Shown here piece by piece: positions 42,997-51,198 of a DNA stretch of 64,000 bases. Location: positions 124,001-188,000 of the forward strand of contig JAUXRX010000056.1 in assembly GCA_030681645.1 (NCBI GenBank). Reading direction: 5' to 3'. This DNA comes from Archangium sp. (GTDB taxonomy: Bacteria > Myxococcota > Myxococcia > Myxococcales > Myxococcaceae). The notes under the pieces are model-generated. The model ran no database searches and had not been told where the DNA came from. It worked only from the letters and a program-made list of their open reading frames with translations. How positions within the stretch are numbered: position 1 is the stretch's first letter; each line of letters starts with the position of its first letter. A program made the translations under genes and the position numbers.

Positions 42997-44191
42997 CCGC
43001 GCGCTCCGGGGTGCTGAGGTGCCGCGAGAGCGTGGCGAGCAGGGCCCAGCCCAGGCCCTGGCTCGCGTTGCGCGGGAGCGCGAGCCAGATCGACGCGACC
43101 TCGGTGGTCACCAGGTCTGCGCCGAACCACCACCACCGGCTGTCGCCCACCAGCACCGACTGGAAGGCGAGCGCCGCCGTGCCCCGGCCCCGCCGCGGCC
43201 GGGTGGCATAGACATCGGCGTCGAGGACCCGCTGGCGCTGCGTCGCCACCTGGGCCAGCTCGGCGGGATCCAGCGGGCCGCGCGCCAGCGCCCACAGGTC
43301 GGGCGTGCCTGACCTGTCGAGCACCACCACGCCCACCGGGCAGATGGCGCGCTCGAGGATCTCCTGCACGCCCTCGGTGGAGTGTGACGATTCCCCGAAG
43401 GCCTCGAACTGGCCGCGCGCGCAGCCGGGCTCGGCGGGCGCATGGGGCCGCTCTGCCGCGCCCGCGATCGCCCACAGGGCGCTGGTGATCGACGCCTCTT
43501 CCGGCAGCCCGCACCACAGCGACCGATCGCTGCCGCGGATCATCCCACCCACGAGGTTGCCGCCCGAGGCGCGCACGGCCAGCAGGTCGGTGCCGGGGGT
43601 GAGCCGGTTGCCCAGCTCGAGCACCGCAGCCGGAGGCGCGCCGCGCACCGAAGCGAGCACCTCACGCCCACTCAAAGCGGCAGCCCACGTCAGCTCAGGC
43701 ACGGCGGCGCTGAGCTGGGCGAGGGCCTCGTCTGCCTCCTGCGTGGGCAACGGGGTCGCGCGCTGCGGAGCCAGGTCACCCAGCTCGAAGGTGAGGCTGG
43801 CGTCGAAGGTCGCGTAGTTGGCGCCGCGCGGAAGGAAGAGCGTCTGGCCACCGGCGCAGCGTTCCAGTGACGCCAACGCCGAGACGACCTGCGCGCGCAG
43901 CCCCTCGCGCACCTGGTCGAGGGTGAGAATGCCACGCGCCACCAGCGTCTCCCCCAGCGGGCGCCGCGAGCGCTGCCCCTCGGCGAGGGCGGCCTGCAGG
44001 GCCTGCTCGTCGACCTGGAAGGCGCTGGTGAGGTGCCGCCGGAAGACGAAGCGCTCGGCGGTGGTAGTGCCCCAGGCGATGCGGCCGGCCTGGAGGAAGA
44101 CGTGCACTTCGAGCCCGTCGCCCACGGCGATCAGCTCACCAGTCGCGCCCGCCGAGGCGTAGCGGGCCAGGGTGCTCAGGGGAATGGTCAT
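42989..44191 (-). CDS. DUF4388 protein with roadblock-like C-terminal domains
   Basis: 400 residues from ATG 44191. Residues 1-130 match DUF4388 (LARYASAGATGELIAVGDGL, FLQAGRIAWGTTTAERFVFR, then LGETLVARGILTLDQVREGL), a domain frequent in myxobacterial signalling proteins. Residues 150-265 (VPELTWAAALSGREVLASVR) and 285-400 (CPVGVVVLDRSGTPDLWALA, GDSRWWWFGADLV) each look like a roadblock/longin unit. This is inferred from pattern and not proven. It starts 11 bp after the preceding gene and overlaps the ABC-phosphatase fusion. Confidence 0.7.
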   Translation of the reverse strand: MTIPLSTLARYASAGATGELIAVGDGLEVHVFLQAGRIAWGTTTAERFVFRRHLTSAFQVDEQALQAALAEGQRSRRPLGETLVARGILTLDQVREGLRAQVVSALASLERCAGGQTLFLPRGANYATFDASLTFELGDLAPQRATPLPTQEADEALAQLSAAVPELTWAAALSGREVLASVRGAPPAAVLELGNRLTPGTDLLAVRASGGNLVGGMIRGSDRSLWCGLPEEASITSALWAIAGAAERPHAPAEPGCARGQFEAFGESSHSTEGVQEILERAICPVGVVVLDRSGTPDLWALARGPLDPAELAQVATQRQRVLDADVYATRPRRGRGTAALAFQSVLVGDSRWWWFGADLVTTEVASIWLALPRNASQGLGWALLATLSRHLSTPERADD

Positions 44192-44202
44192 CGCTGGAGT
44201 GT

Positions 44203-45258
44203 TCAGAACGTGCTCGAGTCGGAAGAGGAGAACGGGGGCGGCGATTCGCTGCTCAGGAAGCGCGCGCGCACCCGCCGGGTCTCGGCGTGGAGCACCTTCC
44301 TGTCGGGCGGGTCGAGGGCGAGCGCCGCGTCGAGCCCGTCGTCGAGGCCCTCGACGCGGCGGAGCACCGCCAGCACGCCGGTGAGCCCCGACTCGCCGCA
44401 GATCGCCAGCGACTGTTCGGCGATGCGCAGCGCTTCGCCGTCGTTCTGCACCAGCTCCTGGCGCAGGCTCACCTGGCGCAGCATCTCGACGAAGCCCGCG
44501 TAGTCTTCCCACACGCGCAGGCCCGCCTTCGGGTCGCCCGATTCCTGCACCAGCCACGCGAGGATCCGGCGCTGCAGCTGGCGGAGCTGGTAGCGATCGC
44601 GCTCGCGCAGCCGGCAGTAGACGTCGCGGCCCACCAGCATCGCGCACAGCGTGCCCGCGCCGCGCAGCGCGTTGCGCACGCCTTCGGGGCCCACCGCGCC
44701 GAGACCGGCGACGAAGCGCCACAGCTTGCGGTACTGGCGGCGCGTCTGCAGCGAGGTCTCGAGCTCGGAATGAAAGTCGAGCACGCGCGGCAGGTTCTCC
44801 GCCTCGCAGAGCGCCAGCTCGAGCGCGCTGAGCGACTTCTGCACGCGGCGCAGCGCGCTGCCGCAGTCGCAGACCATTTCCCAGGCGTCGAGCTCCGGCC
44901 CATGCGTCCTCACCCGCGCCAGCCGTTGGCGCAGCTCGGCGACCGCCATGAAGGCGAGATCGGCCACCTTCGGGTGGCCGGTCTGCGCGAGCAGGTTGTC
45001 CACCGCGAGGTCGAAGTTCAGCTCGCCGTTGCCGGCGGCCGCTGCGTTCACGTCTTCGTAGCGGGCCAGGATGTTCGAGGCGACGCTGATGGCCCGCTCC
45101 AGGAGCGAGACCACCTGGGGCGAGAGGTGCTGCGCGATGAGCTCGCCGCGTTCCTCTTCGAACTGCCGAATGTCGATGCCGCGCGCCGCCTCGAAGAGCT
45201 CGTGCATCACCGTGCGGACGGCGTCGACGAAACCAACGCCTTTGAGTGCGGGGGACAT
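44203..45258 (-). CDS. Helical protein of unknown function, first gene of ABC-phosphatase operon
   Basis: 351 residues from ATG 45258, almost wholly helical, without signal peptide or membrane segment. It opens with FVDAVRTVMHELFEAARGID and has segments such as LERAISVASNILARYEDVN, CGSALRRVQKSLSALELALC and ERDRYQLRQLQRRILAWLVQ. The tail is Ser/Phe-rich. I recognise no family. The 11-bp gap to the DUF4388 gene and consistent orientation suggest one transcript that runs to the roadblock-like gene at 41236. Confidence 0.65.
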   Translation of the reverse strand: MSPALKGVGFVDAVRTVMHELFEAARGIDIRQFEEERGELIAQHLSPQVVSLLERAISVASNILARYEDVNAAAAGNGELNFDLAVDNLLAQTGHPKVADLAFMAVAELRQRLARVRTHGPELDAWEMVCDCGSALRRVQKSLSALELALCEAENLPRVLDFHSELETSLQTRRQYRKLWRFVAGLGAVGPEGVRNALRGAGTLCAMLVGRDVYCRLRERDRYQLRQLQRRILAWLVQESGDPKAGLRVWEDYAGFVEMLRQVSLRQELVQNDGEALRIAEQSLAICGESGLTGVLAVLRRVEGLDDGLDAALALDPPDRKVLHAETRRVRARFLSSESPPPFSSSDSSTF

Positions 45259-45310
45259 TGCAGCGGCAGCAGAAGCCGACTCGATGACGATCAGGAATGT
45301 CGCAGGCGGA

Positions 45311-45369
45311 CAGGGGCGTATGCCCAGATCGACAGGTGCACATGATTCAAGGCTGACCTCACGCCCCTG
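45311..45369. promoter_or_regulatory. Distant 9-bp inverted arms in a divergent promoter region
   Basis: CAGGGGCGT (45311-45319) is complemented exactly by ACGCCCCTG (45361-45369) with 41 nt between, upstream of the helical-protein gene (start 45258). It could be an mRNA leader structure or a pair of half-sites. The rest of the 252-bp gap to 45510 shows no recognised promoter. Confidence 0.25.
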
Positions 45370-45510
45370 GATGACCCGCCCACATCGGGTGAGTTCTGCT
45401 CGGAAAGGAGACCTCTGAGGGCTCCCGGGGCAGGGCTCGTGTTCGCGTAGACAGGTCGGGTCAGACCCGCACCGCGCGCGTGCTCGATCGTCGAACTCGC
45501 GCCTCGAGGC

Positions 45511-46893
45511 GTGAGCGAAAACGCGTACCGTGCCGCGCGCGTGAGGGTGCTCGCAGTCAGCGTCGGCCAGCCCGCAGCGGTGTCGATTCGGGGCCGCAGC
45601 GTGAGCACCGCGTTCGTGAAGCGCGCGGTGAGCACGCCCGTGCGCGTGCTGCGCCTCGGGCTCGAGGGCGATGGGCACGTGACGCCGCGTCGCTTCGGCG
45701 AAGCGGATCACGCCGTCTACGCGTACCCGCATGAGCACTACGCGCGCTGGGCAGAAGAGCTCGAGCGCGGCGGGTTTCCCTTCGGCCAGTTCGGCGAGAA
45801 CCTGACGATCGACGGGCTGCTCGAGACGCGCGCGCGCATCGGCGACGTGCTGCGGGTGGGCACCGCGGTGCTGCAGGTCGCTCACCCGAGGCTTCCCTGC
45901 GAGAAGCTCGATCAGCGCCTGGGCCTCAAGCTCGCCCGCCGCTTCCTCGAGAGCCGCCGCGTCGGCTTCTACCTGCGCGTGCTCGAGGAGGGCGTGGTGT
46001 GCGCAGGCGACGCGCTCGAGGTGCTGCGGTCGACGCCCACCTCTCCGACCGTCGACGAGTTCGTGCGCATCTCCCAGTTCGACTACTGGGACGTCACGGG
46101 GCTCGAGGGGCTGCTGCAGGCGGAGGCGCTCGCCCCGGGGTGGGCCCGGCTGCTCGAGGAAAAGCTCGCGCTGGCGCAGTCGGTCGAGGGCTGGCTGGGC
46201 TCGCGCGAGCTCGAGGTGTTCCGCCGGGTGGACGAGTCTGACCAGGTGGTGTCGTTGTGGCTGCGGTGTCCGCACGGCCGCGCGCTCGCGCCCTTCCGCG
46301 CAGGCCAGCACGTCACCGTGGAGCTCAAGGCCGTCGCGGGGCGGCCCAGCCTGCGGCGCGCGTACGCCATCTCGAGCGCGCCGCGCGAGACCACCAGCTA
46401 CCGGATCTCCGTGCGCCGGCCGGCTGTCGTCGATGCCCCGACGCTCAGGGGGCTGGTCTCGTCATCGCTGTGCGATGGCGCCCGGGTGGGCACGAGGGTC
46501 CGGGTCGCAGCGCCGCGGGGTGCCTTCACGCTCGGGGCCGAGGGCACCCGGCCCGGGCGGCTCGTCTTCGCCTGCGAAGACATCGGGCTGGCGCCGGTGA
46601 TGTCGATGTTGCACGCGTGGGCCGACGCGCCTGCTGGCGCGCAGGCGTGGCTGCTCTTCGCCGCGCTCGAGGGAGGCCACCCGTTCGAGGCCGAGCTCGC
46701 CGCGCTCCGGCCCCGGCCCGAGTTGCGCGTAGCGCGCGGGGCCCTGCCACTGCACTTCTTCGCCGAGGCGCTCGGGGTGCCCGGGGTCGAGGTGTTCGTC
46801 GCGGGGCAGCGTTCCTTCGTGGAGGCCACGAGGCGGGCGCTCGAGCCGTTCGCGCTGCCCGACGGCCGGGTGCACTTCGAGGAGTTCGGCTGA
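45511..46893 (+). CDS. MOSC domain fused to flavin reductase-like domain
   Basis: 460 residues from GTG 45511; GTG 45541 (RVLAVSVGQP) is also possible and closer to typical YiiM starts. Residues 10-230 are a YiiM-like MOSC domain with LEGDGHVTPRRFGEADHAVY, FPFGQFGENLTIDGL and the conserved Cys in HPRLPCEKLDQRLG, the predicted molybdenum-cofactor site. Residues 235-460 form a ferredoxin reductase-like FAD/NAD(P) module (RRAYAISSAPRETTSYRISV, RLVFACEDIGLAPVMSMLHA). The usual C-terminal 2Fe-2S domain of such fusions is absent. It could reduce N-hydroxylated compounds. Confidence 0.82.
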   Translation: MSENAYRAARVRVLAVSVGQPAAVSIRGRSVSTAFVKRAVSTPVRVLRLGLEGDGHVTPRRFGEADHAVYAYPHEHYARWAEELERGGFPFGQFGENLTIDGLLETRARIGDVLRVGTAVLQVAHPRLPCEKLDQRLGLKLARRFLESRRVGFYLRVLEEGVVCAGDALEVLRSTPTSPTVDEFVRISQFDYWDVTGLEGLLQAEALAPGWARLLEEKLALAQSVEGWLGSRELEVFRRVDESDQVVSLWLRCPHGRALAPFRAGQHVTVELKAVAGRPSLRRAYAISSAPRETTSYRISVRRPAVVDAPTLRGLVSSSLCDGARVGTRVRVAAPRGAFTLGAEGTRPGRLVFACEDIGLAPVMSMLHAWADAPAGAQAWLLFAALEGGHPFEAELAALRPRPELRVARGALPLHFFAEALGVPGVEVFVAGQRSFVEATRRALEPFALPDGRVHFEEFG

Positions 46894-48141
46894 TCAGCGC
46901 GGCAGGGGCACCGTGCGGCGAACGTTGCGCAGCGACCAGCACCTCGGGGCCCCCCCGTCCTGCGAGAGCGAGTGACCGAGGGCGGCCTCGAGCCAGCGCA
47001 GGGCGCGGGACGGGCCCATCATCAGCGCGCTCATCTCGATCGGCGCGGCGTCATCGCAGCCGAGGGCGCGACGCAGCGAGCGCTCGAGCCCGTCCTGCAG
47101 CTCGAAGACCAGCGTGGACACCTCGAGCCAGGTGGCGAAGTGCCGCGCCAGCGCCTCGCCCACGCCCGCGTCGAGCTCGAGCGCTCCTTCGCCGAGCCGT
47201 GCCAGTTCCTCGAACACCTGCGCGCCCGGCGCCCGCTCGCCCGAGGCGTGCGACCCGATGGCCTTCTCCAGGTTCGCCCGCTGCGCACCGCTCAGTGAGG
47301 CGGGCAACGCGCGAACCGCCGCGGCCCACGAGGGGCGTGGCGTGGCCGAGCCGACCGCGTCGAGCCGCTCGCGCAGCGCCTCGGCCAGGAACGCCGAGCG
47401 GGCCCTGAGGCGCCCCCCGTATTCCCCCAGCAGGCGCGCCTCGGCGGCTGAGTCGAACAGCTCCCAGGCGAGCCCGAGCTGCACCTGGTGCAGCAGGAGC
47501 GTGGCGATCGCGAGCCGGCCCGGGCTGCACGGCGTGGCCCCCGCGACGCCGTCGAGGAAGACGCGCGTGGTCCACTCGATCAACCGCGGTGGCCCGGCGC
47601 AGACCTCGTTGCCGCCCACCAGCAGCCCGCGCTCGTGCACGAACGAGAGGAAGGCCTCGGGGCTGACCTCGCGTCCTTGGCCCTGCGCCTCCTCCACCAG
47701 GAGCCGCCGGAGCGCGCCGAAGTAGCCGGCGGCGAGCTTGTACCCGACGGCCTTCGCGGGGGGCACGCGCGCATCGGCGGTGCCTTCCCGAATGACGTGA
47801 ACGATCGGCGCGCTGAGCTGATCGATGACGGCGAGGAACATCGCTTCCCAGCTGCGGGCGGCGGGCGGGCACAGCGCGTGAAAACCGCCGATGTCTTCGA
47901 GCACGGCCTTGAGGTGACGCTGCACCTGCTCGAGCGCCGACACGTTCATCGCCAGGCCCTTGCGCTCGTCGTCGTACGGCGCGGGCTCGAGCACCATGGC
48001 GGAGCGGGCCTTGGCGGCGCTGGGCGCGCGGCGCTCGCCCAGGGGCCGCCCGTCGAGATCGAACAGCCCGTCCACTCCGAAGAGCAGGCCGGTGACGGCC
48101 CAGGCGCCCCCCGAGAAGATGGACGCGGGCCCGGCCGCCAT
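46894..48141 (-). CDS. Helical protein of unknown function coupled to the LuxR regulator
   Basis: 415 residues, mostly helical, no signal peptide. The ATG at 48141 shares its A with the stop of the PAS-LuxR gene (TGATG), so translation is probably coupled; in-frame starts MVLEPAPYDD and MNVSALEQVQ are alternatives, and similarity could begin at the latter. Segments include QRHLKAVLEDIGGFHALCPP, HQVQLGLAWELFDSAAEARL and DGLERSLRRALGCDDAAP. I recognise no family. It may be the target or partner of the regulator. Its 3' end abuts the MOSC-reductase stop. Confidence 0.6.
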   Translation of the reverse strand: MAAGPASIFSGGAWAVTGLLFGVDGLFDLDGRPLGERRAPSAAKARSAMVLEPAPYDDERKGLAMNVSALEQVQRHLKAVLEDIGGFHALCPPAARSWEAMFLAVIDQLSAPIVHVIREGTADARVPPAKAVGYKLAAGYFGALRRLLVEEAQGQGREVSPEAFLSFVHERGLLVGGNEVCAGPPRLIEWTTRVFLDGVAGATPCSPGRLAIATLLLHQVQLGLAWELFDSAAEARLLGEYGGRLRARSAFLAEALRERLDAVGSATPRPSWAAAVRALPASLSGAQRANLEKAIGSHASGERAPGAQVFEELARLGEGALELDAGVGEALARHFATWLEVSTLVFELQDGLERSLRRALGCDDAAPIEMSALMMGPSRALRWLEAALGHSLSQDGGAPRCWSLRNVRRTVPLPR

Positions 48142-49040
48142 CAGCTCAGCAGCCGGAACAGGTCGGTGCGCGACTCTGCGCCGAGCTTCCGGAGCAGGTT
48201 CTGCTGGTGGTACTTCGCGGTGCGCGCGGTGATGCCCTCGGCGTCCGCGACGTCGTCGAGCGTTCGCCCCATCAAGAGCAACGCGAGCACGTGCCGTTCG
48301 CGCTCGGTCAACTTGCCGCGCGCGCCCAGCGCCTCGACGCGCGCCTGCACCAGGCCGCCGTACATGCTCTGGTCGACCGGGGTCATGCTGACGCTGGCGA
48401 CCTCGTCGCGCACCCGGCGCGCCGTGAGCAACTGGGCCTTGAAGGGTGAGTGCGACTCGAGCCGGACGACCGTGGCGGAGTTCTCCTTGCCGAGCGCGTT
48501 CACCGGGCAGTCGGCGCAGGGGCGGTCCTGCCCGTGGAGGCCGCGGTAGCAGGGCACGGTGGTGTCGACCTTGTGCAGGCGCTCAGACGACAGCGCGCGG
48601 ATCAGCCGCTCGGGCCGGCCCTGGCCATCGACGGACACCTCGTAGAGCACGCCGTTCGAAGGCACCAGCGGCATCGAGAGCCCCGAGGCCACGGCGTCGA
48701 CCATCACCATCATCACCGACCGCACCGCGCCGTCCTGGGTGAGCGGCACGAGCTCGAAGACCGGCTCGAGATGAAACGCCGTGGGCTTGAGCGCAACGGT
48801 CACCCGCGGGCGTTCCCCCGCAATGGCCCGAGCCCACGCGGCGAGGAAGGCCGGGCGGCCGCCGGGGAGCACCCAGTCGTCGGCGAACTGCACCAGGTGC
48901 GTCCTGGTTCCCTCCTCGAGAAAGAAGAGCAACGCGCGGTTGGCGCGAACGATGCGGCCAGTGAGATCGAGCACGACCACCGGGCGCCTCTCGCGCTCCA
49001 ACAGCACCGAGCCGACGAACTCCCAATCGAACTGTGACAC
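48141..49040 (-). CDS. PAS-LuxR transcriptional regulator with Cys triad (copy 2)
   Basis: 299 residues from GTG 49040, with GAGGGA 4-5 nt upstream. It is a paralogue of the regulator at 33881-34780, with equal length and the first match at VSQFDWEFVGSVLLERERRP. The helix-turn-helix differs from copy 1 at only two or three residues, so both should bind the same DNA. The Cys triad C164, C175, C178 (VPCYRGLHG, CADCPV) is conserved. An upstream ATG at 49130 would lie inside the GGACA element, which argues against it. The gene is followed directly by an unknown helical protein gene. Confidence 0.85.
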   Translation of the reverse strand: MSQFDWEFVGSVLLERERRPVVVLDLTGRIVRANRALLFFLEEGTRTHLVQFADDWVLPGGRPAFLAAWARAIAGERPRVTVALKPTAFHLEPVFELVPLTQDGAVRSVMMVMVDAVASGLSMPLVPSNGVLYEVSVDGQGRPERLIRALSSERLHKVDTTVPCYRGLHGQDRPCADCPVNALGKENSATVVRLESHSPFKAQLLTARRVRDEVASVSMTPVDQSMYGGLVQARVEALGARGKLTERERHVLALLLMGRTLDDVADAEGITARTAKYHQQNLLRKLGAESRTDLFRLLS

Positions 49041-49112
49041 GGATCCCTCGACTTCGAAGCGTTGACAGGAATCCACTCCCGCCACGATCATCATACTTCT
49101 TCGCCCTTGAGA

Positions 49113-49140
49113 GTCTGGCCGCGGGGACATGGGACTGTCC
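49113..49140 (-). promoter_or_regulatory. Shared GGACA-N6-TGTCC element, site d
   Basis: On the minus strand GGACAGTCCCATGTCC (49140-49125) is followed by CCGCGGCCAGAC. It points toward the PAS-LuxR copy 2 start, 72 bp downstream. The layout matches site b in front of copy 1. Confidence 0.55.
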
Positions 49141-49174
49141 GCGTGGGCGTTTGGAACCGGCCGTTCAGCGAGGG

Positions 49175-51112
49175 TCAGCGCACCCGCCTGGCCGGCTTGC
49201 GCAGCTCGAGCGCGGTCTCGAGCTGGCGCTGCAGCGAGCCTATCTGCTTCTGGAAATACACCGTCTGCACCCGCACCGCGGTCTTCTGGGCCAGCTCCAT
49301 CGCCGCGTGCAGGCGTCGCAGCGTGCCTGCGCGGGCGGCCGAGGCCACCTCGGTGCTGCGCAGCTTCTGGAGCAGCAGGCCCATCACCTGCTTGCGCTTG
49401 AGCTCGCGTTGCACCATCGCGTGAATGCGGTGGCGCAGGTCTTCGCGCACGTTCGAGAGCTTCTCCAGCTCGGCCTTGAGCCAGGTGAGATCGCCCACCA
49501 GCTGCTCACGCGCCCGCTGCTCACCGGCGAGCGCGGCGGTCGCCTCGCGGGCGACGTCGGCCTGCTGCTCGGCCAGCGCCTCGAGGGCGGCGAGCGGGGC
49601 CTCGATGACGTCTTCGGGGTCGAGCTCTTCCTCCAGCGCCCCGGGCGCGGGGGCGTCCCTGGTGCGCGAGAGCTCGGCCACGAGCGCGTGCAGCTCCCGG
49701 CGGGCGGCTTCCAGGCGCTCGCTGGTCTCTTCCGTCTCCGTGGCCGAGAGGCCGAGCCGCTTGCCCAGGTCGGCCAGCCGGCCCGTCGCGGCGCCGAGCT
49801 CGTCCTCGAGGCGGCGCAGCGAGGCCTCGGAGGTCTGCACGAAGCGCTCGAGCGCCCCCGTCTTCACCATCTCCATCGCCAGCAGCGCCTCGAGCCGGTG
49901 CAGGTGCTGCGCCGAGAAGCCCTCGAGCTCGTCGCCGCGCGTCGCGTCTTCGGGAGGGGGAGGAGGGACCAGCGAGACGGCCAGAGGCGCCGGTGCTGGA
50001 CCCTCGCCGGCGCCAGGGCCGTTCACCACCGCGCGTTCCACCTTCGCGGCCTCGACCTGCTTGTTGAGCGCGGCGTTGTCGAGCTCACCCTGGGCCAGCC
50101 ACCGCTGCGTCTCTTCCAGCCGGCGCGTCAGGTCGTGCGCGCGCGCCTCGATGATCGCCTTGTCATCGCGCAGCACCTCGCATTCCGACTGCAGCGCCCC
50201 CAGCGACTGCTCCGCCTTGCACGCCCGCTCGCGCAGGGCCGCCACCTCGGTCTCGAGCTTCTGCTCTGACGACGCGTGCGCCTTGACCCGCACCTGCAGC
50301 ACCGCCACCTCGTCGAACTTCCCGGCGAGCTGCGCCTCGAGCGCCGCCACCGCCCGCTCCCTGGCGACGAGCTCGGCCTGGTGCTTCTGGTCGGCCGCGC
50401 GCCCGGCCTGGGCGTCGTCATCGACGTAGCGGCGCACCTGCTCGACGGCCGCCGTGTGTTGGACCTCGAGGGTGGCGACGGCCTCGCGGGCCCCCGTGAG
50501 CGCGGCCTCGAGCTCCACCACCCGTGGCGCGAGCCCCGACGCGCGCGCTTCCTCGAGCTGCTGCGTGAGCCGCTCGACGTCGCGCTTCGCGGTCCCCTGC
50601 ACCCGGCCGGCGAGCTCCTCGCTGAGCGCCCGCAGCGAATGATTGACCGACTCGAGCTCGGACACGCGGTCCACCAGCTTGCGGTTCTCCGCGACGAGCT
50701 GCGTGCCTTCGCCGACCGAGTCCCCCAGCAGCGACAGGCGCTCCTTCGCCTGCGCGAGCTCGGCCTCGGCCTGGGCCGCGCGGCTGCGCAGCTTCCCGGC
50801 GTCGGCTTCGGCCGCGTCGACCCACGCCTGCAGCTCGGCCACCCGGCCGTCTGGCTTCGCTGCCGGCCCCGCTTCCAGCTCTGCCACGCGCGCGCGCAGC
50901 CGCCCGGCCTCGTCTTCCGCGGTGTCGACCCAGGCCTGCAGCTCGGCGAGGCGGCCGTCGGGCTTCGGCGCGGGCCTCTCCTCGAGTTCCTTGACGCGTT
51001 CACGCAGGCGTTCGCTGTCGGCGTCGGCAGCGTCGGCCCAGGACTGCAGCTCGGTCGCGCGGCGTTCGGCCACGGCCAGTGCCTGCTCGAGCTCTCCCAC
51101 GCTGCGACTCAC
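49175..51112 (-). CDS. Long coiled-coil protein
   Basis: 645 residues, almost continuous heptads rich in Glu, Ala, Arg and Leu. Near the N-terminus three related units of about 33-35 residues are repeated (GRLAELQAWVDTAEDEAGRL, GRVAELQAWVDAAEADAGKL and a shorter first unit). Residues about 362-385 are a Gly/Pro-rich hinge (PGAGEGPAPAPL, PPPPPED) that splits the coil. The C-terminus is basic. Such proteins act as cytoskeletal or polar scaffolds in myxobacteria; a specific role is not evident. It is probably cytoplasmic. Confidence 0.7.
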   Translation of the reverse strand: MSRSVGELEQALAVAERRATELQSWADAADADSERLRERVKELEERPAPKPDGRLAELQAWVDTAEDEAGRLRARVAELEAGPAAKPDGRVAELQAWVDAAEADAGKLRSRAAQAEAELAQAKERLSLLGDSVGEGTQLVAENRKLVDRVSELESVNHSLRALSEELAGRVQGTAKRDVERLTQQLEEARASGLAPRVVELEAALTGAREAVATLEVQHTAAVEQVRRYVDDDAQAGRAADQKHQAELVARERAVAALEAQLAGKFDEVAVLQVRVKAHASSEQKLETEVAALRERACKAEQSLGALQSECEVLRDDKAIIEARAHDLTRRLEETQRWLAQGELDNAALNKQVEAAKVERAVVNGPGAGEGPAPAPLAVSLVPPPPPEDATRGDELEGFSAQHLHRLEALLAMEMVKTGALERFVQTSEASLRRLEDELGAATGRLADLGKRLGLSATETEETSERLEAARRELHALVAELSRTRDAPAPGALEEELDPEDVIEAPLAALEALAEQQADVAREATAALAGEQRAREQLVGDLTWLKAELEKLSNVREDLRHRIHAMVQRELKRKQVMGLLLQKLRSTEVASAARAGTLRRLHAAMELAQKTAVRVQTVYFQKQIGSLQRQLETALELRKPARRVR

Positions 51113-51198
51113 CCTGGATCAGCTAACGGCCCTGCCCCGCGAAACCCCGCTTCCTCGCGTGAGTCGCGCGCCACCCGGCGGCGGCCTTTCACCCCGGC

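Noticed and set aside
45291..45635. Open frames crossing the divergent region before the MOSC gene
   Set aside because: They overlap the start of the MOSC gene on the other strand and lack a ribosome site or motifs.
49040..49130. ATG at 49130 as start of PAS-LuxR copy 2
   Set aside because: It falls inside the shared GGACA element, and the extra residues do not match copy 1.
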